Source: Pseudomonas sp. Irchel 3A7 (GTDB lineage Bacteria > Pseudomonadota > Gammaproteobacteria > Pseudomonadales > Pseudomonadaceae). Taken from it: DNA of 64,000 bases. Positions 15,668 to 24,414 of this stretch are shown one piece after another (positions within the stretch are counted from its first letter, which is position 1; every line of letters begins with the position of its first letter). The stretch spans positions 1 through 64,000 of the forward strand of contig NZ_FYED01000007.1 in assembly GCF_900187565.1 (NCBI RefSeq), read 5' to 3'. The notes beneath the pieces were generated by a model that worked only from the letters and a program-made list of their open reading frames with translations, was not told where the DNA came from and ran no database searches. The position numbers and the translations under genes were made by a program.

Positions 15668-16057
15668 ATGGTCATCGAGTATGCAGCAATGGCAACATTC
15701 CAACAGCCACTCACTCCAGAGGAGCGGCTCAAAACACGTATCGAGTTGAAAGACATTCTGACTGATCGAATAGAGACGCTGGACGTTCCGGAAATCTACT
15801 ACAGCGATCTGGCCAATTTACTGTCAATTCCGCTGACTGCAGATGATCGCAGGCTGTTCGATCTTCTGGATGAACTGTCTGAAAAAGAACACAGCCAAGG
15901 ACGTGGGTTTCTGTCGGTGATCGTCATCGGAAAGCTCACAAAGCGTCCGGGTGTTGGTTTTTTCGAAATGGCTGAAAGGTGCGGTGAGAACACCAGCAAT
16001 CGCGAAGCATTTTACCAAGCTGCCCGACAAGATGTGCTCGATTGCTGGAAGGCGTGA
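15668..16057 (+). CDS. Unknown 129-residue protein
   Basis: A soluble, acidic protein with no recognised domain. Its ILTDRIETLDVPEIYYSDLA segment and helical middle (LFDLLDELSEKEH) suggest a small alpha/beta or winged fold. A second in-frame ATG at 15689 is an equally good start. It is followed after 232 bp by the 408-residue unknown on the same strand, so co-transcription is uncertain. Tentatively part of the same cargo segment. Confidence 0.5.
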   Translation: MVIEYAAMATFQQPLTPEERLKTRIELKDILTDRIETLDVPEIYYSDLANLLSIPLTADDRRLFDLLDELSEKEHSQGRGFLSVIVIGKLTKRPGVGFFEMAERCGENTSNREAFYQAARQDVLDCWKA

Positions 16058-16289
16058 GCGACTCATTGGAGGGCTTGAAGAGATTCACTCAGCCTTACGT
16101 CTCTGCGCAATGGCGAGGCCGTTGAAGCTGTAATGGCAGTTTGCCAGAGAAAATAAGATGCGATAAGATCGGCGCAGGTGACGGCTCAAACCCCAATGGA
16201 ATCGATCGATTCCGAGCCAGATGATCATTGCTAGATGCTAGCGGTGCGTCTGTGCATGTTCGATCAAATCCATTATTGAGGTTTAGCCA

Positions 16290-17516
16290 ATGAAATCTGC
16301 AAACAAAACACCCCGCAGCTTTGACTCCAACGCTGCCAAGCAAACGGAGCAGAATCTTCGCGCCCTGCTCAAAGCGCCCTCCTCGCAATTCGCTTTCCTT
16401 GCTTCGTTTGAACAGCAACTGCGCCAAGCTGAGCTCGCCGAAAAACAAGCTAACGGCTACGAAGGACCTGCCATCTGGGCGACCAAATCAATCGTTGCCG
16501 CCACCATCGGTGCCGAACGCTTCACTGATCTGCCAAAGCTGCTGCTTAAGGTCGATGAGGACATTCCGCTCTCCACCGTGAACAAGCGCAGAAAGCAGCA
16601 AGCCGCCAACCTGTGTGCGTACATCATAGAACAGGCCACCCTGCTCGAACTGACCCCACCGGAGAAACTGTTGCTACTGTGCGACAGCTTCATCGAAGTC
16701 TGGCAGCCCATGATGTATGCGCCGGATGCCTATCCGGAAACCTTGCTGCGCGTAGCCCGCGCTAAAGCTTCGGGCGAACTCCCTGCCTTGTTTACCAAGG
16801 TGGCTGCGAAACTCGACGCCGCCAGTTCGGATGAGAGCCTGCCGCTGCATAACAAAACCGTGTACGAAGCGCTGTCGCTTCTGAAAATCGCAGATGAAGA
16901 ATCGCTCACTACGGCACACTGGGGCTCGCGCAGCTGGCTGGCAATGCGCGAAGATTTAGGTATAGCTGCTGTTCGCATGGCGAATACTCGGGAAAGCACC
17001 AAGACCATTCGCGCGGCGCTAATCCTGGAGCATCTCTGGGAGCAGGGAATTGTCTATGCTGGCGTACAGCTGGCTCGCATGTATTTCCATGTGGTCTCAC
17101 CCAACCGCGTGGACAAGACCTATGCCGCCGAAGTTATTGACGCGGCCTACTCCGAATACAAATCGGAGCCTATTCCCTCATCCATTTTCACGATGAAAGA
17201 CTCTGAAGCAGAGCTTTTCCAGACCTATAACACCATCAAAACCGATGCGGTCCAACACGCCCAGGACCCAGATGACGTGTTGAAGTTTTCGAAGCAGATG
17301 ATCGAGGCTGCATTGACTGCTGCCGGCCACCGCTTTGAAGGCTTCGCCGCATTCGTCTTGTCGATTCTGACACCCGATTTCGCACCTATGCAGAACGCCG
17401 AAAACGAAGTGTTTTTCAAGCTGCGCGAGAAAATCTCGACGTTTCCTATGGCCGAAGCGTACTGCCAGCAAATGGCGCAGAGCAGTGATATCGCCGCTCT
17501 GAAACAACGCTTCTAA
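16290..17516 (+). CDS. Unknown 408-residue helical protein
   Basis: The sequence is almost entirely alpha-helical, without membrane segments, P-loop or metal motifs. Local stretches such as AAVRMANTRESTKTIRAALILEHLW read like helical-repeat scaffolds. The ATG at 16290 has GAGG about 10 nt upstream. No family was recognised. It lies between two unknowns and shows no overlap that would tie it to a particular partner. Confidence 0.6.
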   Translation: MKSANKTPRSFDSNAAKQTEQNLRALLKAPSSQFAFLASFEQQLRQAELAEKQANGYEGPAIWATKSIVAATIGAERFTDLPKLLLKVDEDIPLSTVNKRRKQQAANLCAYIIEQATLLELTPPEKLLLLCDSFIEVWQPMMYAPDAYPETLLRVARAKASGELPALFTKVAAKLDAASSDESLPLHNKTVYEALSLLKIADEESLTTAHWGSRSWLAMREDLGIAAVRMANTRESTKTIRAALILEHLWEQGIVYAGVQLARMYFHVVSPNRVDKTYAAEVIDAAYSEYKSEPIPSSIFTMKDSEAELFQTYNTIKTDAVQHAQDPDDVLKFSKQMIEAALTAAGHRFEGFAAFVLSILTPDFAPMQNAENEVFFKLREKISTFPMAEAYCQQMAQSSDIAALKQRF

Positions 17517-17649
17517 CCCATACCAGGATTGGTTCGCCTCAGGTTCAGCGTCGATCTGAAACCACCCATCGCAAATGGGTCATCACGATCTTTCGCCGAG
17601 GCGAGGCGGCCGCTCATTGATTTTCTGCGAGCTACAGCGAGAAACGAAC

Positions 17650-17892
17650 ATGAAAAAATACATTTGCCCGGTCTGTCATGGCCGGGGCGGTCCGGTCGAA
17701 ATCACATGCCCTGATTGTTGCGGTACCGGGCATGATCCGCGAGAGGATAACCCATACGGCCAGTGCCATAGATGCTATGGAGAAGGCACGGTTGATGAAG
17801 ATGATTGCCCCCGGTGCGGCGGTTTGGGTGAGATCACCGAGGACGATTTTGACGATGACTTCGACGATGATAACGATGACGATGAATCGTAA
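17650..17892 (+). CDS. Small CxxCxGxG zinc-finger protein, DnaJ-like
   Basis: An 80-residue protein made of four CxxC units: CPVCHGRG, CPDCCGTG, CHRCYGEG and CPRCGGLG, the repeat that forms the two zinc centres of DnaJ. It is followed by a tail almost purely of Asp and Glu. No J-domain or substrate-binding domain is present. The ATG at 17650 gives this compact product; an upstream in-frame start at 17575 adds unrelated residues. It probably acts as a chaperone-like or redox accessory; the role is unknown. Confidence 0.75.
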   Translation: MKKYICPVCHGRGGPVEITCPDCCGTGHDPREDNPYGQCHRCYGEGTVDEDDCPRCGGLGEITEDDFDDDFDDDNDDDES

Positions 17893-18064
17893 ATCCGGTA
17901 GCGCACGCTAGAAGCCGAGAGCGAACCTCAAGTGCATCATGCGTTGATATGACCGACGCGTGATGCACATCCGCTTGGATCACCCAAACCACGATCAACC
18001 CGAAAAGTCTTTACTAGCTGGACAGCAGCTGAGGATCAAGCGTCTCAACTCACGAGGACTGCAC

Positions 18065-18799
18065 GTGCAAGATAACTTCGCAGCCAAGGGTTTTTTATCA
18101 CCTGAGATTGACTCCTTCAGGGACTCAGTTCACCGAGACTACGCCTCAGACTTCGAAGAGACGGCTGCGCTTTCGGATCAGGCGCATAGGCTCGTGATGG
18201 CTCTGCCAGTGAATGAGCAAATGGTTACCACGCTCGCCGCGGCGGTATTTTTTGAGCGCTCCATACGGGCCTGTCAGGCTTCCTTCCTTCTGTGCGAAAG
18301 AGGTCTCAACCAGGAAGCTCAAGTTCTGGTACGCACAGCAACTGAAAATTTGTTCGCCGGCGCAGCGCTCTTGGTGGACCCGAATGTGTTCCAGCAGTTG
18401 TTGCTCAGCAACGATCACGAAGAGTCGGTCCAGGCGCGCGGGCTCCTGAAAACGCTCGCCGACTCACTGACCGCCGACCAATCTGCCATTCTGCAATCGG
18501 TCATTGATCGTGCTCATCCAAAGGCCGCGAAATACCCGATTTACAATGCCGCTAAAACGGCCAAGCTATCAAAACTATACGAAACGTTCTACCGGGGCCT
18601 GTCGGCTAAGGCGAGCCATGCCACCTTTAGGTCTCTCGACAATTCATTCGTCAGAAAAGGGGAGCAGTTAATGCTGACCTCTGGGCCCACTGATAATGAA
18701 TTGACCTTCACATTGGGGACCATCCGAACCTGCCTTAAAGAGACGATTCGCCAGATGTACATTTTGATCGATTGCATAAGAAATTCGCTTAACCCTTAG
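18065..18799 (+). CDS. DUF5677-like protein
   Basis: A 244-residue helical protein from a GTG at 18065 preceded by GAGG; an ATG at 17960 in the same frame would add 35 residues. The core FFERSIRACQASFLLCERG, NQEAQVLVRTATENLFAGAAL and YRGLSAKASHATF follows the DUF5677 pattern, a HEPN-like helical family found near defence genes. The RxxxxH motif of active HEPN nucleases is not evident. It lies 73 bp upstream of the TnsE-like gene on the same strand. Confidence 0.65.
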   Translation: MQDNFAAKGFLSPEIDSFRDSVHRDYASDFEETAALSDQAHRLVMALPVNEQMVTTLAAAVFFERSIRACQASFLLCERGLNQEAQVLVRTATENLFAGAALLVDPNVFQQLLLSNDHEESVQARGLLKTLADSLTADQSAILQSVIDRAHPKAAKYPIYNAAKTAKLSKLYETFYRGLSAKASHATFRSLDNSFVRKGEQLMLTSGPTDNELTFTLGTIRTCLKETIRQMYILIDCIRNSLNP

Positions 18800-18872
18800 G
18801 GTCCCTCCGCGTTGAAGTGTGGGCACAAGCATCATTTGAAGCCAAAGATATCTGGCGTGGCGGAGATTCGAA

Positions 18873-20633
18873 GTGAGCAGGCGATTGAAGCGGGTCGAAC
18901 CACGAGAACATTTGTGCACGAGTGACGACGGCGAAGCTTTGAAGAACATACACAGCCCTGTAGTGGTGTGGTGGTATGAACGCATGTCGAAAAACGAAAG
19001 CGCACAGAGCATCCCCTATGTGGAAGTCGTTTTCAGATACCTGGATAAATTTGACCAATTGTCTGGTGTGACGGTAGCGAAGATAGGTCTGAGTCGAATG
19101 GGCAGCTTCCGACTGGGAACCATCTGGGAAAACGGAAAATGCGTAGCTGAGACATATCTAGGTGAAGATCAAACGTTCTCTGTTGATTTCACCAGAGGTG
19201 CTTGGGAGCATATGAGCGTCACTGGTAGACACCAGCATCAGTTTTTCAGGGAAGACTATGAATTACGTAGGCCAGGTAGCGAGGAGGTGCTCAGTGACCT
19301 GCTCGACTTCCCGCTTCCAGATGGGAAAAACCTACTGATTCCCTGTATCGAATTTCTCTACCGTTGCTATGGAAGCACGTCTGACATGGCCAGGATTCTG
19401 GCAACCTATTCCTGGTCTGAAGTGCTCGATAGGCTTTATGCCCATATGGACCATGAGCCCGAAACACGGCTAGTCCAACCCAAGCCGTACATCCCGGATA
19501 GCGACGTACCTTTTCTCGCAGCGGTCCAATACGACCGTTACAGCCAGGTGGCAGCGAGGAGCATCCACGCCCAGCTCGACATCGCCCATGACCAGGGAAT
19601 GGCTACGAGTGTGAAGGTCATGCCTTGGTTTCAAGGTCTTGCGAAGATACGGGCCCGCGGTCGTTGGATTAACGGCGGCAAGACTTTCCTGTGCCTGGAA
19701 GTCACCGGCATGAGCCATCCTAAGCATCCACCCTATGATCTGAGAAGAGAGCGGCGCTCGGAACGAGACGTTGAAAAGGGAAAGCCAATTGTCGATCTTA
19801 AACGAGAAATTCTGGATATCCCAAAAGAGGAAGATCCGTTCCCGATAACTGATGAGAACGAACCTGGGCGAGGCGCATCGACGTGGAACAAACAGGATCC
19901 TGACTTCGCAATTTTGGGCCCTAAATGCCCGCATACGCGTTCTTATGTAGAGCGTAAATACTCGGAAAGAAAGGTTGTCTCGATCCCAGAAAGCTCAGCG
20001 ACTCGTGGTTCCACTGGAGACCCGAAGGGCCCCACAAATGAGATAAGCCACGTCGTTCATCATGCAAAGCGCGTCGAAGGGGACGGCGGCATTCTTAAGG
20101 CCTTGTGGAACGAGTTGGTCTATCTGAAAAGCCAGACACCGGGCTTTACTAGCTTGGCTTGGTACTCTTCATCGGAGCAAAAATTTGTCGAGAGCTCGGA
20201 TTTCCGCCTGCATGGATTAGCTCCATTTGATACGGACGCTGCGGTCTCTGACGCGGTAAGGAAATGGATGTTTTACCGAGAAAACTCAACCAAGGTGAGA
20301 GGCATATTGCTTGCCCGCGCGATCATCAATGGCCGCACTTTCTATTTGTTTGAACATCAGCGAAAGAAGAAACGTAAAAAGACGGTTTACGAAGAGGAAC
20401 AGGTCTCCGGTCTACTCGTGAACATAGATGATCCTCGTATAACTCACGAGACCGTATTCAATATCTGTGATCGTGTGCGGCACAAAATGGGGCGGTTCGG
20501 TCGCCTGAATATTGATTCACCGCACAAGGTGTTTCGACACTACACCTACGGCAACGCCTTCGCTGCCAGCTTGACCGTGCGTAAAGCTTTTGAGCACTTT
20601 GGCATTCTGTTTCCAACAGAGCATCGACGGTAA
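18873..20633 (+). CDS. TnsE-like transposon targeting protein
   Basis: A 586-residue protein starting with GTG at 18873 (GGAG 7-8 nt upstream). Three segments line up in order with remembered Tn7 TnsE: LLIPCIEFLYRCYGS (IPxxE...R.), PWFQGLAKIRARGRW...FLCLEVTGMSHP (PP...+.+.GR......EI.GL), and the C-terminal LWNELVYLKS, RGILLARAIINGRTFYLFEHQ region. TnsE steers Tn7 into replicating or mobile DNA through the sliding clamp and DNA 3' ends. It is on the opposite strand to tnsABC and separated by cargo, which is unusual. Identity is by pattern only; it could instead be an unrelated cargo protein. Confidence 0.5.
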   Translation: MSRRLKRVEPREHLCTSDDGEALKNIHSPVVVWWYERMSKNESAQSIPYVEVVFRYLDKFDQLSGVTVAKIGLSRMGSFRLGTIWENGKCVAETYLGEDQTFSVDFTRGAWEHMSVTGRHQHQFFREDYELRRPGSEEVLSDLLDFPLPDGKNLLIPCIEFLYRCYGSTSDMARILATYSWSEVLDRLYAHMDHEPETRLVQPKPYIPDSDVPFLAAVQYDRYSQVAARSIHAQLDIAHDQGMATSVKVMPWFQGLAKIRARGRWINGGKTFLCLEVTGMSHPKHPPYDLRRERRSERDVEKGKPIVDLKREILDIPKEEDPFPITDENEPGRGASTWNKQDPDFAILGPKCPHTRSYVERKYSERKVVSIPESSATRGSTGDPKGPTNEISHVVHHAKRVEGDGGILKALWNELVYLKSQTPGFTSLAWYSSSEQKFVESSDFRLHGLAPFDTDAAVSDAVRKWMFYRENSTKVRGILLARAIINGRTFYLFEHQRKKKRKKTVYEEEQVSGLLVNIDDPRITHETVFNICDRVRHKMGRFGRLNIDSPHKVFRHYTYGNAFAASLTVRKAFEHFGILFPTEHRR

Positions 20634-20650
20634 TCCAACTGACTTTTGAC

Positions 20651-20692
20651 TGTGGATGTGGATGTGGATGTGGATGTGGATGTGGATGTGGA
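20651..20692. repeat. Seven-copy TGTGGA hexanucleotide repeat
   Basis: Seven perfect tandem copies of TGTGGA begin 18 bp after the stop of the TnsE-like gene and end 80 bp before the next start codon. Copy number could vary by slippage. Because the unit is six bases, a change would not shift a frame, but it could alter spacing to a promoter. Confidence 0.95.
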
Positions 20693-20772
20693 TGTAACAA
20701 TGGTCAGCCCTCGCCCTGTCCTGGAGCCTGTATTCTAGGAGCATAAGTCAGAGCCGATTGAAGGAGTTAGCA

Positions 20773-21084
20773 ATGAAAATAATCGGAAGAGTCGAAGCCG
20801 ATGCCGTCACGGACGTCGTGTGCGATGTATGCCAATGCTCCACCCGCGTGCATGCTGGTGGGCTTCAGTTCGGCACCCTACATGCACACTGGGGCTATGG
20901 TACTACCCATGACGGGGAGCGCTATGAGCTGCAACTGTGCGAGGCATGCTTCTTCGGAACATTGGCTTACATCAAGCAGGAGCGGCGGACTCAAAACCTG
21001 TTCAGTGAGGATGGCCCGGATCTCATCGAGAACCTCGGCCTGATCGCAAAGGATGATTATTTCGGTGACGCCGGAAGCCGATAG
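20773..21084 (+). CDS. Small CxxC protein, possible zinc ribbon
   Basis: A 103-residue protein from the ATG at 20773 with AAGGAG 7 nt upstream. It has CDVCQC near residue 17 and CEAC near 57, a spacing that fits one zinc site, with H/Y/G-rich residues between (THAHWGYGTTHDGERYELQL-like). The C-terminus is acidic. Uncharacterised proteins of this shape are common in Pseudomonas islands. Function unknown. Confidence 0.65.
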   Translation: MKIIGRVEADAVTDVVCDVCQCSTRVHAGGLQFGTLHAHWGYGTTHDGERYELQLCEACFFGTLAYIKQERRTQNLFSEDGPDLIENLGLIAKDDYFGDAGSR

Positions 21085-21405
21085 ATTGGCTCAGCGAATC
21101 GCAAGCGTTTGGATACGAAGTCGCGTTCGTCCAGCACACCTGCGTGCTTAGAAGGGTGCCCGCTTATGCGCCAGTAGCTCGATAATCTCACTCGCCCGTT
21201 GCGCCGGGAGACGCGTGAGAACGCTCTTCAAACATGCGCTGGATTATGCCTACGGAGCTACACCGATTGGATCTAGGTGGCAACCGCGAATCCAACGCTG
21301 CATACGAGCAGGCAAACAACCAGTCGAGCGTCCGATGGAATATGGCCGGATTTGGTTTTCCACCCAGTTCACCTTACCTGCGGTCGAAACAGTGCATCCA
21401 GGTAA
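21085..21405. other. Gene-free interval
   Basis: About 320 bp between the rightward CxxC gene and the leftward 116-residue gene. The open frames across it are not protein-like. No terminator or repeat was identified. Confidence 0.4.
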
Positions 21406-21756
21406 TCATGAAATTGGCTCAATCGATATCAAGTCAAAGTATTTGTATCGTTTTTTTTGAGCTGCCTTCTTGGCCTCCTGCTCTGCGAGCAGCGTGCTCA
21501 GAGTGCTGGCCTCATGTACGAACACCTCAGTCCCACCTTCAAATTCCTTTGTGACGTGTAGCGTGACACGTAGTTTCGGACTTAGCGGTTTAGACCGTTT
21601 GCGTGGCAGACCTGCCGTAGGTTCTGCGGGAAGGGTTTTCACTTCTGACCGCACTGCCGGAGCGACCTGGCCTTGAGCAGTTGAAGACGGAGACTTCGTG
21701 CACGCACCCCCGAATAGAGCCCGACGCATTTCCTCTTCAGTTAATTCGAGACTCAC
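21406..21756 (-). CDS. Small unknown island protein
   Basis: A 116-residue protein with a GTG start at 21756 and a strong AAGGAGA site 5 nt away, so it is very likely translated. It opens with SLELTEEEMRRALFGGA, has a Pro/Ser/Lys-rich linker, and then a strand-helix segment (LRVTLHVTKEFEGGTEVFVHE) ending in a Lys/Ala-rich helix. No family recognised. It lies 109 bp beyond the stop of the zinc-ribbon transposition gene on the same strand and may be the last gene of that transcript. Confidence 0.65.
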   Translation of the reverse strand: MSLELTEEEMRRALFGGACTKSPSSTAQGQVAPAVRSEVKTLPAEPTAGLPRKRSKPLSPKLRVTLHVTKEFEGGTEVFVHEASTLSTLLAEQEAKKAAQKKRYKYFDLISIEPIS

Positions 21757-21865
21757 TTGTTCTCCTTAAATTTACGTACGACTGATAGCTTGCGCGAAAT
21801 CAGGTTGCTGCTAGTTCACACCATGGGAGCTAGCCAGCGCTTTTGGAGTTAGATGAATTCAGCCA

Positions 21866-23299
21866 TCAAAGCGGAGCTTTGGGTGCTGGCACCCAATAGG
21901 TTTGTTCGTTCAAGACCACATTGAAACCGGCTTGACCATTGATCTCTTCAGGGCTGAAAGACAGAGTCTTTTTGTTAACACTGGGCAACCCATGGAGCAA
22001 CATCAACGCAGATTTTATCCATTGCCGGTGAAACGTATCGCCCTCCCCACTACTGGCATACAAAGCCTGCAGGTTAACTTCCAGCTGTTGAGTTCTCGCC
22101 CTCAATGCTGCCCTTGCGCTGACCTCGGACTTTAAACTCAGGCTATACGTGCGGTTCAGGTAGCTGATGAACCCCTGAGCTGCAGCTTTCTGTCCAGGCG
22201 TACGTGTGAGGTAGGCACTCACAGATTGCTGAGTCGGCAACGCGGCAAACGTTTCCGACTCTGCTTGCAACACACTCTTCGCCGCCCTCATCGATAGACG
22301 TACTGAGCGAATGGTCGTCCCCCCCGCCTGAAGCTTTGACATCAAGTAGGCCAAATAGCCCTCGAGCGCGGCCGCTCCCGTACCTGGGGGAACCGATGCG
22401 ATGAGTTCTGTGATCCTTCTCTTGTCCGAATACTCCTCGCGCAGAACGTCGTCAGCTAGGAGGCTGTACCGTTCCTTAAGCCAAAGCATAGGGGTTTGCA
22501 TCCGGCGTAACCCATCGGCATGAAAGTGTTCGAGGAGCGTAACGTAAGAAGGTATCTCTTCAGGGTGACAGTCGAGAAACAGAAAGAACGGTATGTATGA
22601 CTTAAGCTTCAATGCCGCTTTTTGGGCCTCCATATGCGCTTTCAGCCATTCACAAAACTCCGCAAAACGCTCCCGGACGCATTCGTGCTCGAAACGTTCT
22701 TTAAAAACACGCGCGCGTTGTTCGAAATGTCTTTTCCAGCCGCATTCGTCGCACTCCTTACCCTTGCCTGCCGGCATGACTTGGCTGCAGGTGAGACAGC
22801 GTGTGCTTCCCAGGGTATTGCACAGCTTACATCGCATCTGGCCATCGTCACCGCGGACTAGAAAACGATGTCGCCTGCAGTCAGGACAGGTGGCAGCGTC
22901 CTCACGAGCACAACGCGGGCAGCAGCGAAGGCGCTTTTCTCCCCTAAGCACAGTGGATAGTCGAGTGGAAGGCTCTGCGCACTGTTCACAAGGTTCGGCC
23001 TTAGTGAAATAGTGAGCACAGCTCGAGCACGCAGGACCGTACTCCGTGATCATGCCGACAGGCCTACCGGTTCTTGAACATCGCACGCAGGGACTATTCG
23101 TTACGCATTGCCTACAGCGAGCGTGCTCGTCAAAAGTGGGGAGTCGAGCATAGTTGCCACAGCCTGCGCACACGCTGCGCTTGAATAGCTTGACGTAGCA
23201 GTTACTACAATATCGGCGACCTTTATGGACCCGGTGAATTTTTTTCCCGACGCAGCCGCACTCATCACATCGAGGCTCCTGCAATTCGACGGAGCTCAT
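21866..23299 (-). CDS. Zinc-ribbon array protein, fifth transposition gene (TniE-like)
   Basis: A 477-residue protein. Residues 1-190 hold about nine CxxC pairs (CDECG, CAGCGNYA, CVRCSRTG, CPDCRRH, CDECG and others), a chain of zinc ribbons. Residues 290-410 are helical and resemble the SAM-like core-binding domain of tyrosine recombinases (YLAYLMSKLQAGGTTIRSVRLSM); no catalytic R..HxxR..Y was seen. It follows tniQ with a 4-bp overlap. In position it equals tniE of the tniCABDE set. Inference: DNA recognition at comM or at transposon ends, together with TniQ. Confidence 0.75.
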   Translation of the reverse strand: MSSVELQEPRCDECGCVGKKIHRVHKGRRYCSNCYVKLFKRSVCAGCGNYARLPTFDEHARCRQCVTNSPCVRCSRTGRPVGMITEYGPACSSCAHYFTKAEPCEQCAEPSTRLSTVLRGEKRLRCCPRCAREDAATCPDCRRHRFLVRGDDGQMRCKLCNTLGSTRCLTCSQVMPAGKGKECDECGWKRHFEQRARVFKERFEHECVRERFAEFCEWLKAHMEAQKAALKLKSYIPFFLFLDCHPEEIPSYVTLLEHFHADGLRRMQTPMLWLKERYSLLADDVLREEYSDKRRITELIASVPPGTGAAALEGYLAYLMSKLQAGGTTIRSVRLSMRAAKSVLQAESETFAALPTQQSVSAYLTRTPGQKAAAQGFISYLNRTYSLSLKSEVSARAALRARTQQLEVNLQALYASSGEGDTFHRQWIKSALMLLHGLPSVNKKTLSFSPEEINGQAGFNVVLNEQTYWVPAPKAPL

Positions 23300-24414
23300 C
23301 TTTCAAATTTCCTTAGCAGTCTTTGCCATCTCATCAGCACGCTGTCGGGTGACCGAGGTTTATCAATGTGATTTTTTGTGCATTGCTTGTATCGGCACTC
23401 ATTGAGCACCAAGCTCAGTTCCGACAACGAATCCGGCAGCGGGGCCTTTCGGGGAATGAGCAGAGAAGGCCTGACATGCTCGCGCTTAGCGACTGCAATC
23501 AATCGCCTGGGTCCTATCTCAATCATGCTCCAAACGTCGCTTAGCAATTTTCCACGTTCCACTGGTGAAAGGTATTCAAATGCCAGCCCTGTTGTCGGTC
23601 GAGATAACCCTTCAAGGCTGACGCCCAGCTCATTGAAGAAGTCTTGGGTGCAGGCACTGTTTGCCCTCCTAGCTGCGCGTAGGACACCGAGCATCCACTT
23701 TGCCAAAGCCAGCCACTCAGCGAGCGCTAATCGACAACGGCCATAGCGTCGGTGCCCACCGTCGAACAAGTCATCCGTTGCAATCTGGAAGCGCAGAGCG
23801 CCTTCCTCCACAGCTCCTGGTGCAGCCAGCTTTAACTCATACCCACATCGATGACACCGGCCAAGGTCAAGCTTGGGAGGGGTAATCAAATGAGGGCATA
23901 AAGGCGCGTGGCACTGCTCACAGTGATCTAGCAGGCCAACCTGATGGATCGGGCACGCTGTATGCCATGCAAACCGATTCTGAATAAGGTAATGGGGCGT
24001 CTGCTGAGCGAAGCAATGGGGACAGTACTGCAAGCCGCCGCACCTTCGCCGATTGCGAGTGCCCAAGCAAAGAAACCATGCTGCTACGCCCTGAGGAAAA
24101 CACGTTGCCCCGGTCATCATCTGCTGCAACGGCATGAGTGTTGACGCTACCAAGGCGTCGACCGAAATCCCGGATCGCTGACTCAATGTGATCAGTTGTT
24201 GTTCGCTAAACTTCCGGTCCGAATCATGACACCAGACTCTATAATCAGGCCATACGTCAGCGGTAAGCGTTGTAGGCTCGCAACCTTGGGCCAATGCACA
24301 CCTCACCAGCCAGGATGAGATCACCTCGTCGTCTAGCAGTGCAGGTACGAGCGGCCACAAAGCATCTACAGGATCCGTTCGCGCACCCCATCTGTACGTG
24401 TTGGACGTACCCAT
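23296..24414 (-). CDS. tniQ: TniQ/TnsD-family target-selection protein
   Basis: A 372-residue protein with the TniQ N-terminus (PLLDDEVISSWLVRCALAQG equivalent near residue 25) and the family zinc-binding block YCPHC...WHTACPIHQVGLLDHCEQC...CHRCG (130-200). TniQ proteins bridge the attachment site and TnsC. The position between tnsC and the zinc-ribbon gene corresponds to tniD. Its start overlaps tnsC by 49 bp and its end overlaps the next gene by 4 bp. The expected target is comM, shown by the island's location. Confidence 0.9.
   Translation of the reverse strand: MGTSNTYRWGARTDPVDALWPLVPALLDDEVISSWLVRCALAQGCEPTTLTADVWPDYRVWCHDSDRKFSEQQLITLSQRSGISVDALVASTLMPLQQMMTGATCFPQGVAAWFLCLGTRNRRRCGGLQYCPHCFAQQTPHYLIQNRFAWHTACPIHQVGLLDHCEQCHAPLCPHLITPPKLDLGRCHRCGYELKLAAPGAVEEGALRFQIATDDLFDGGHRRYGRCRLALAEWLALAKWMLGVLRAARRANSACTQDFFNELGVSLEGLSRPTTGLAFEYLSPVERGKLLSDVWSMIEIGPRRLIAVAKREHVRPSLLIPRKAPLPDSLSELSLVLNECRYKQCTKNHIDKPRSPDSVLMRWQRLLRKFER

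Noticed and set aside
20651..20692. CRISPR array
   Set aside because: The direct repeats are contiguous six-base units without spacers; no other regularly spaced repeats were seen.
20458..20744. Frames encoding His-Pro or His-Ile repeats across the hexanucleotide array
   Set aside because: The repetitive peptides only reflect the TGTGGA array read in two frames; there is no ribosome-binding site or conserved flank.
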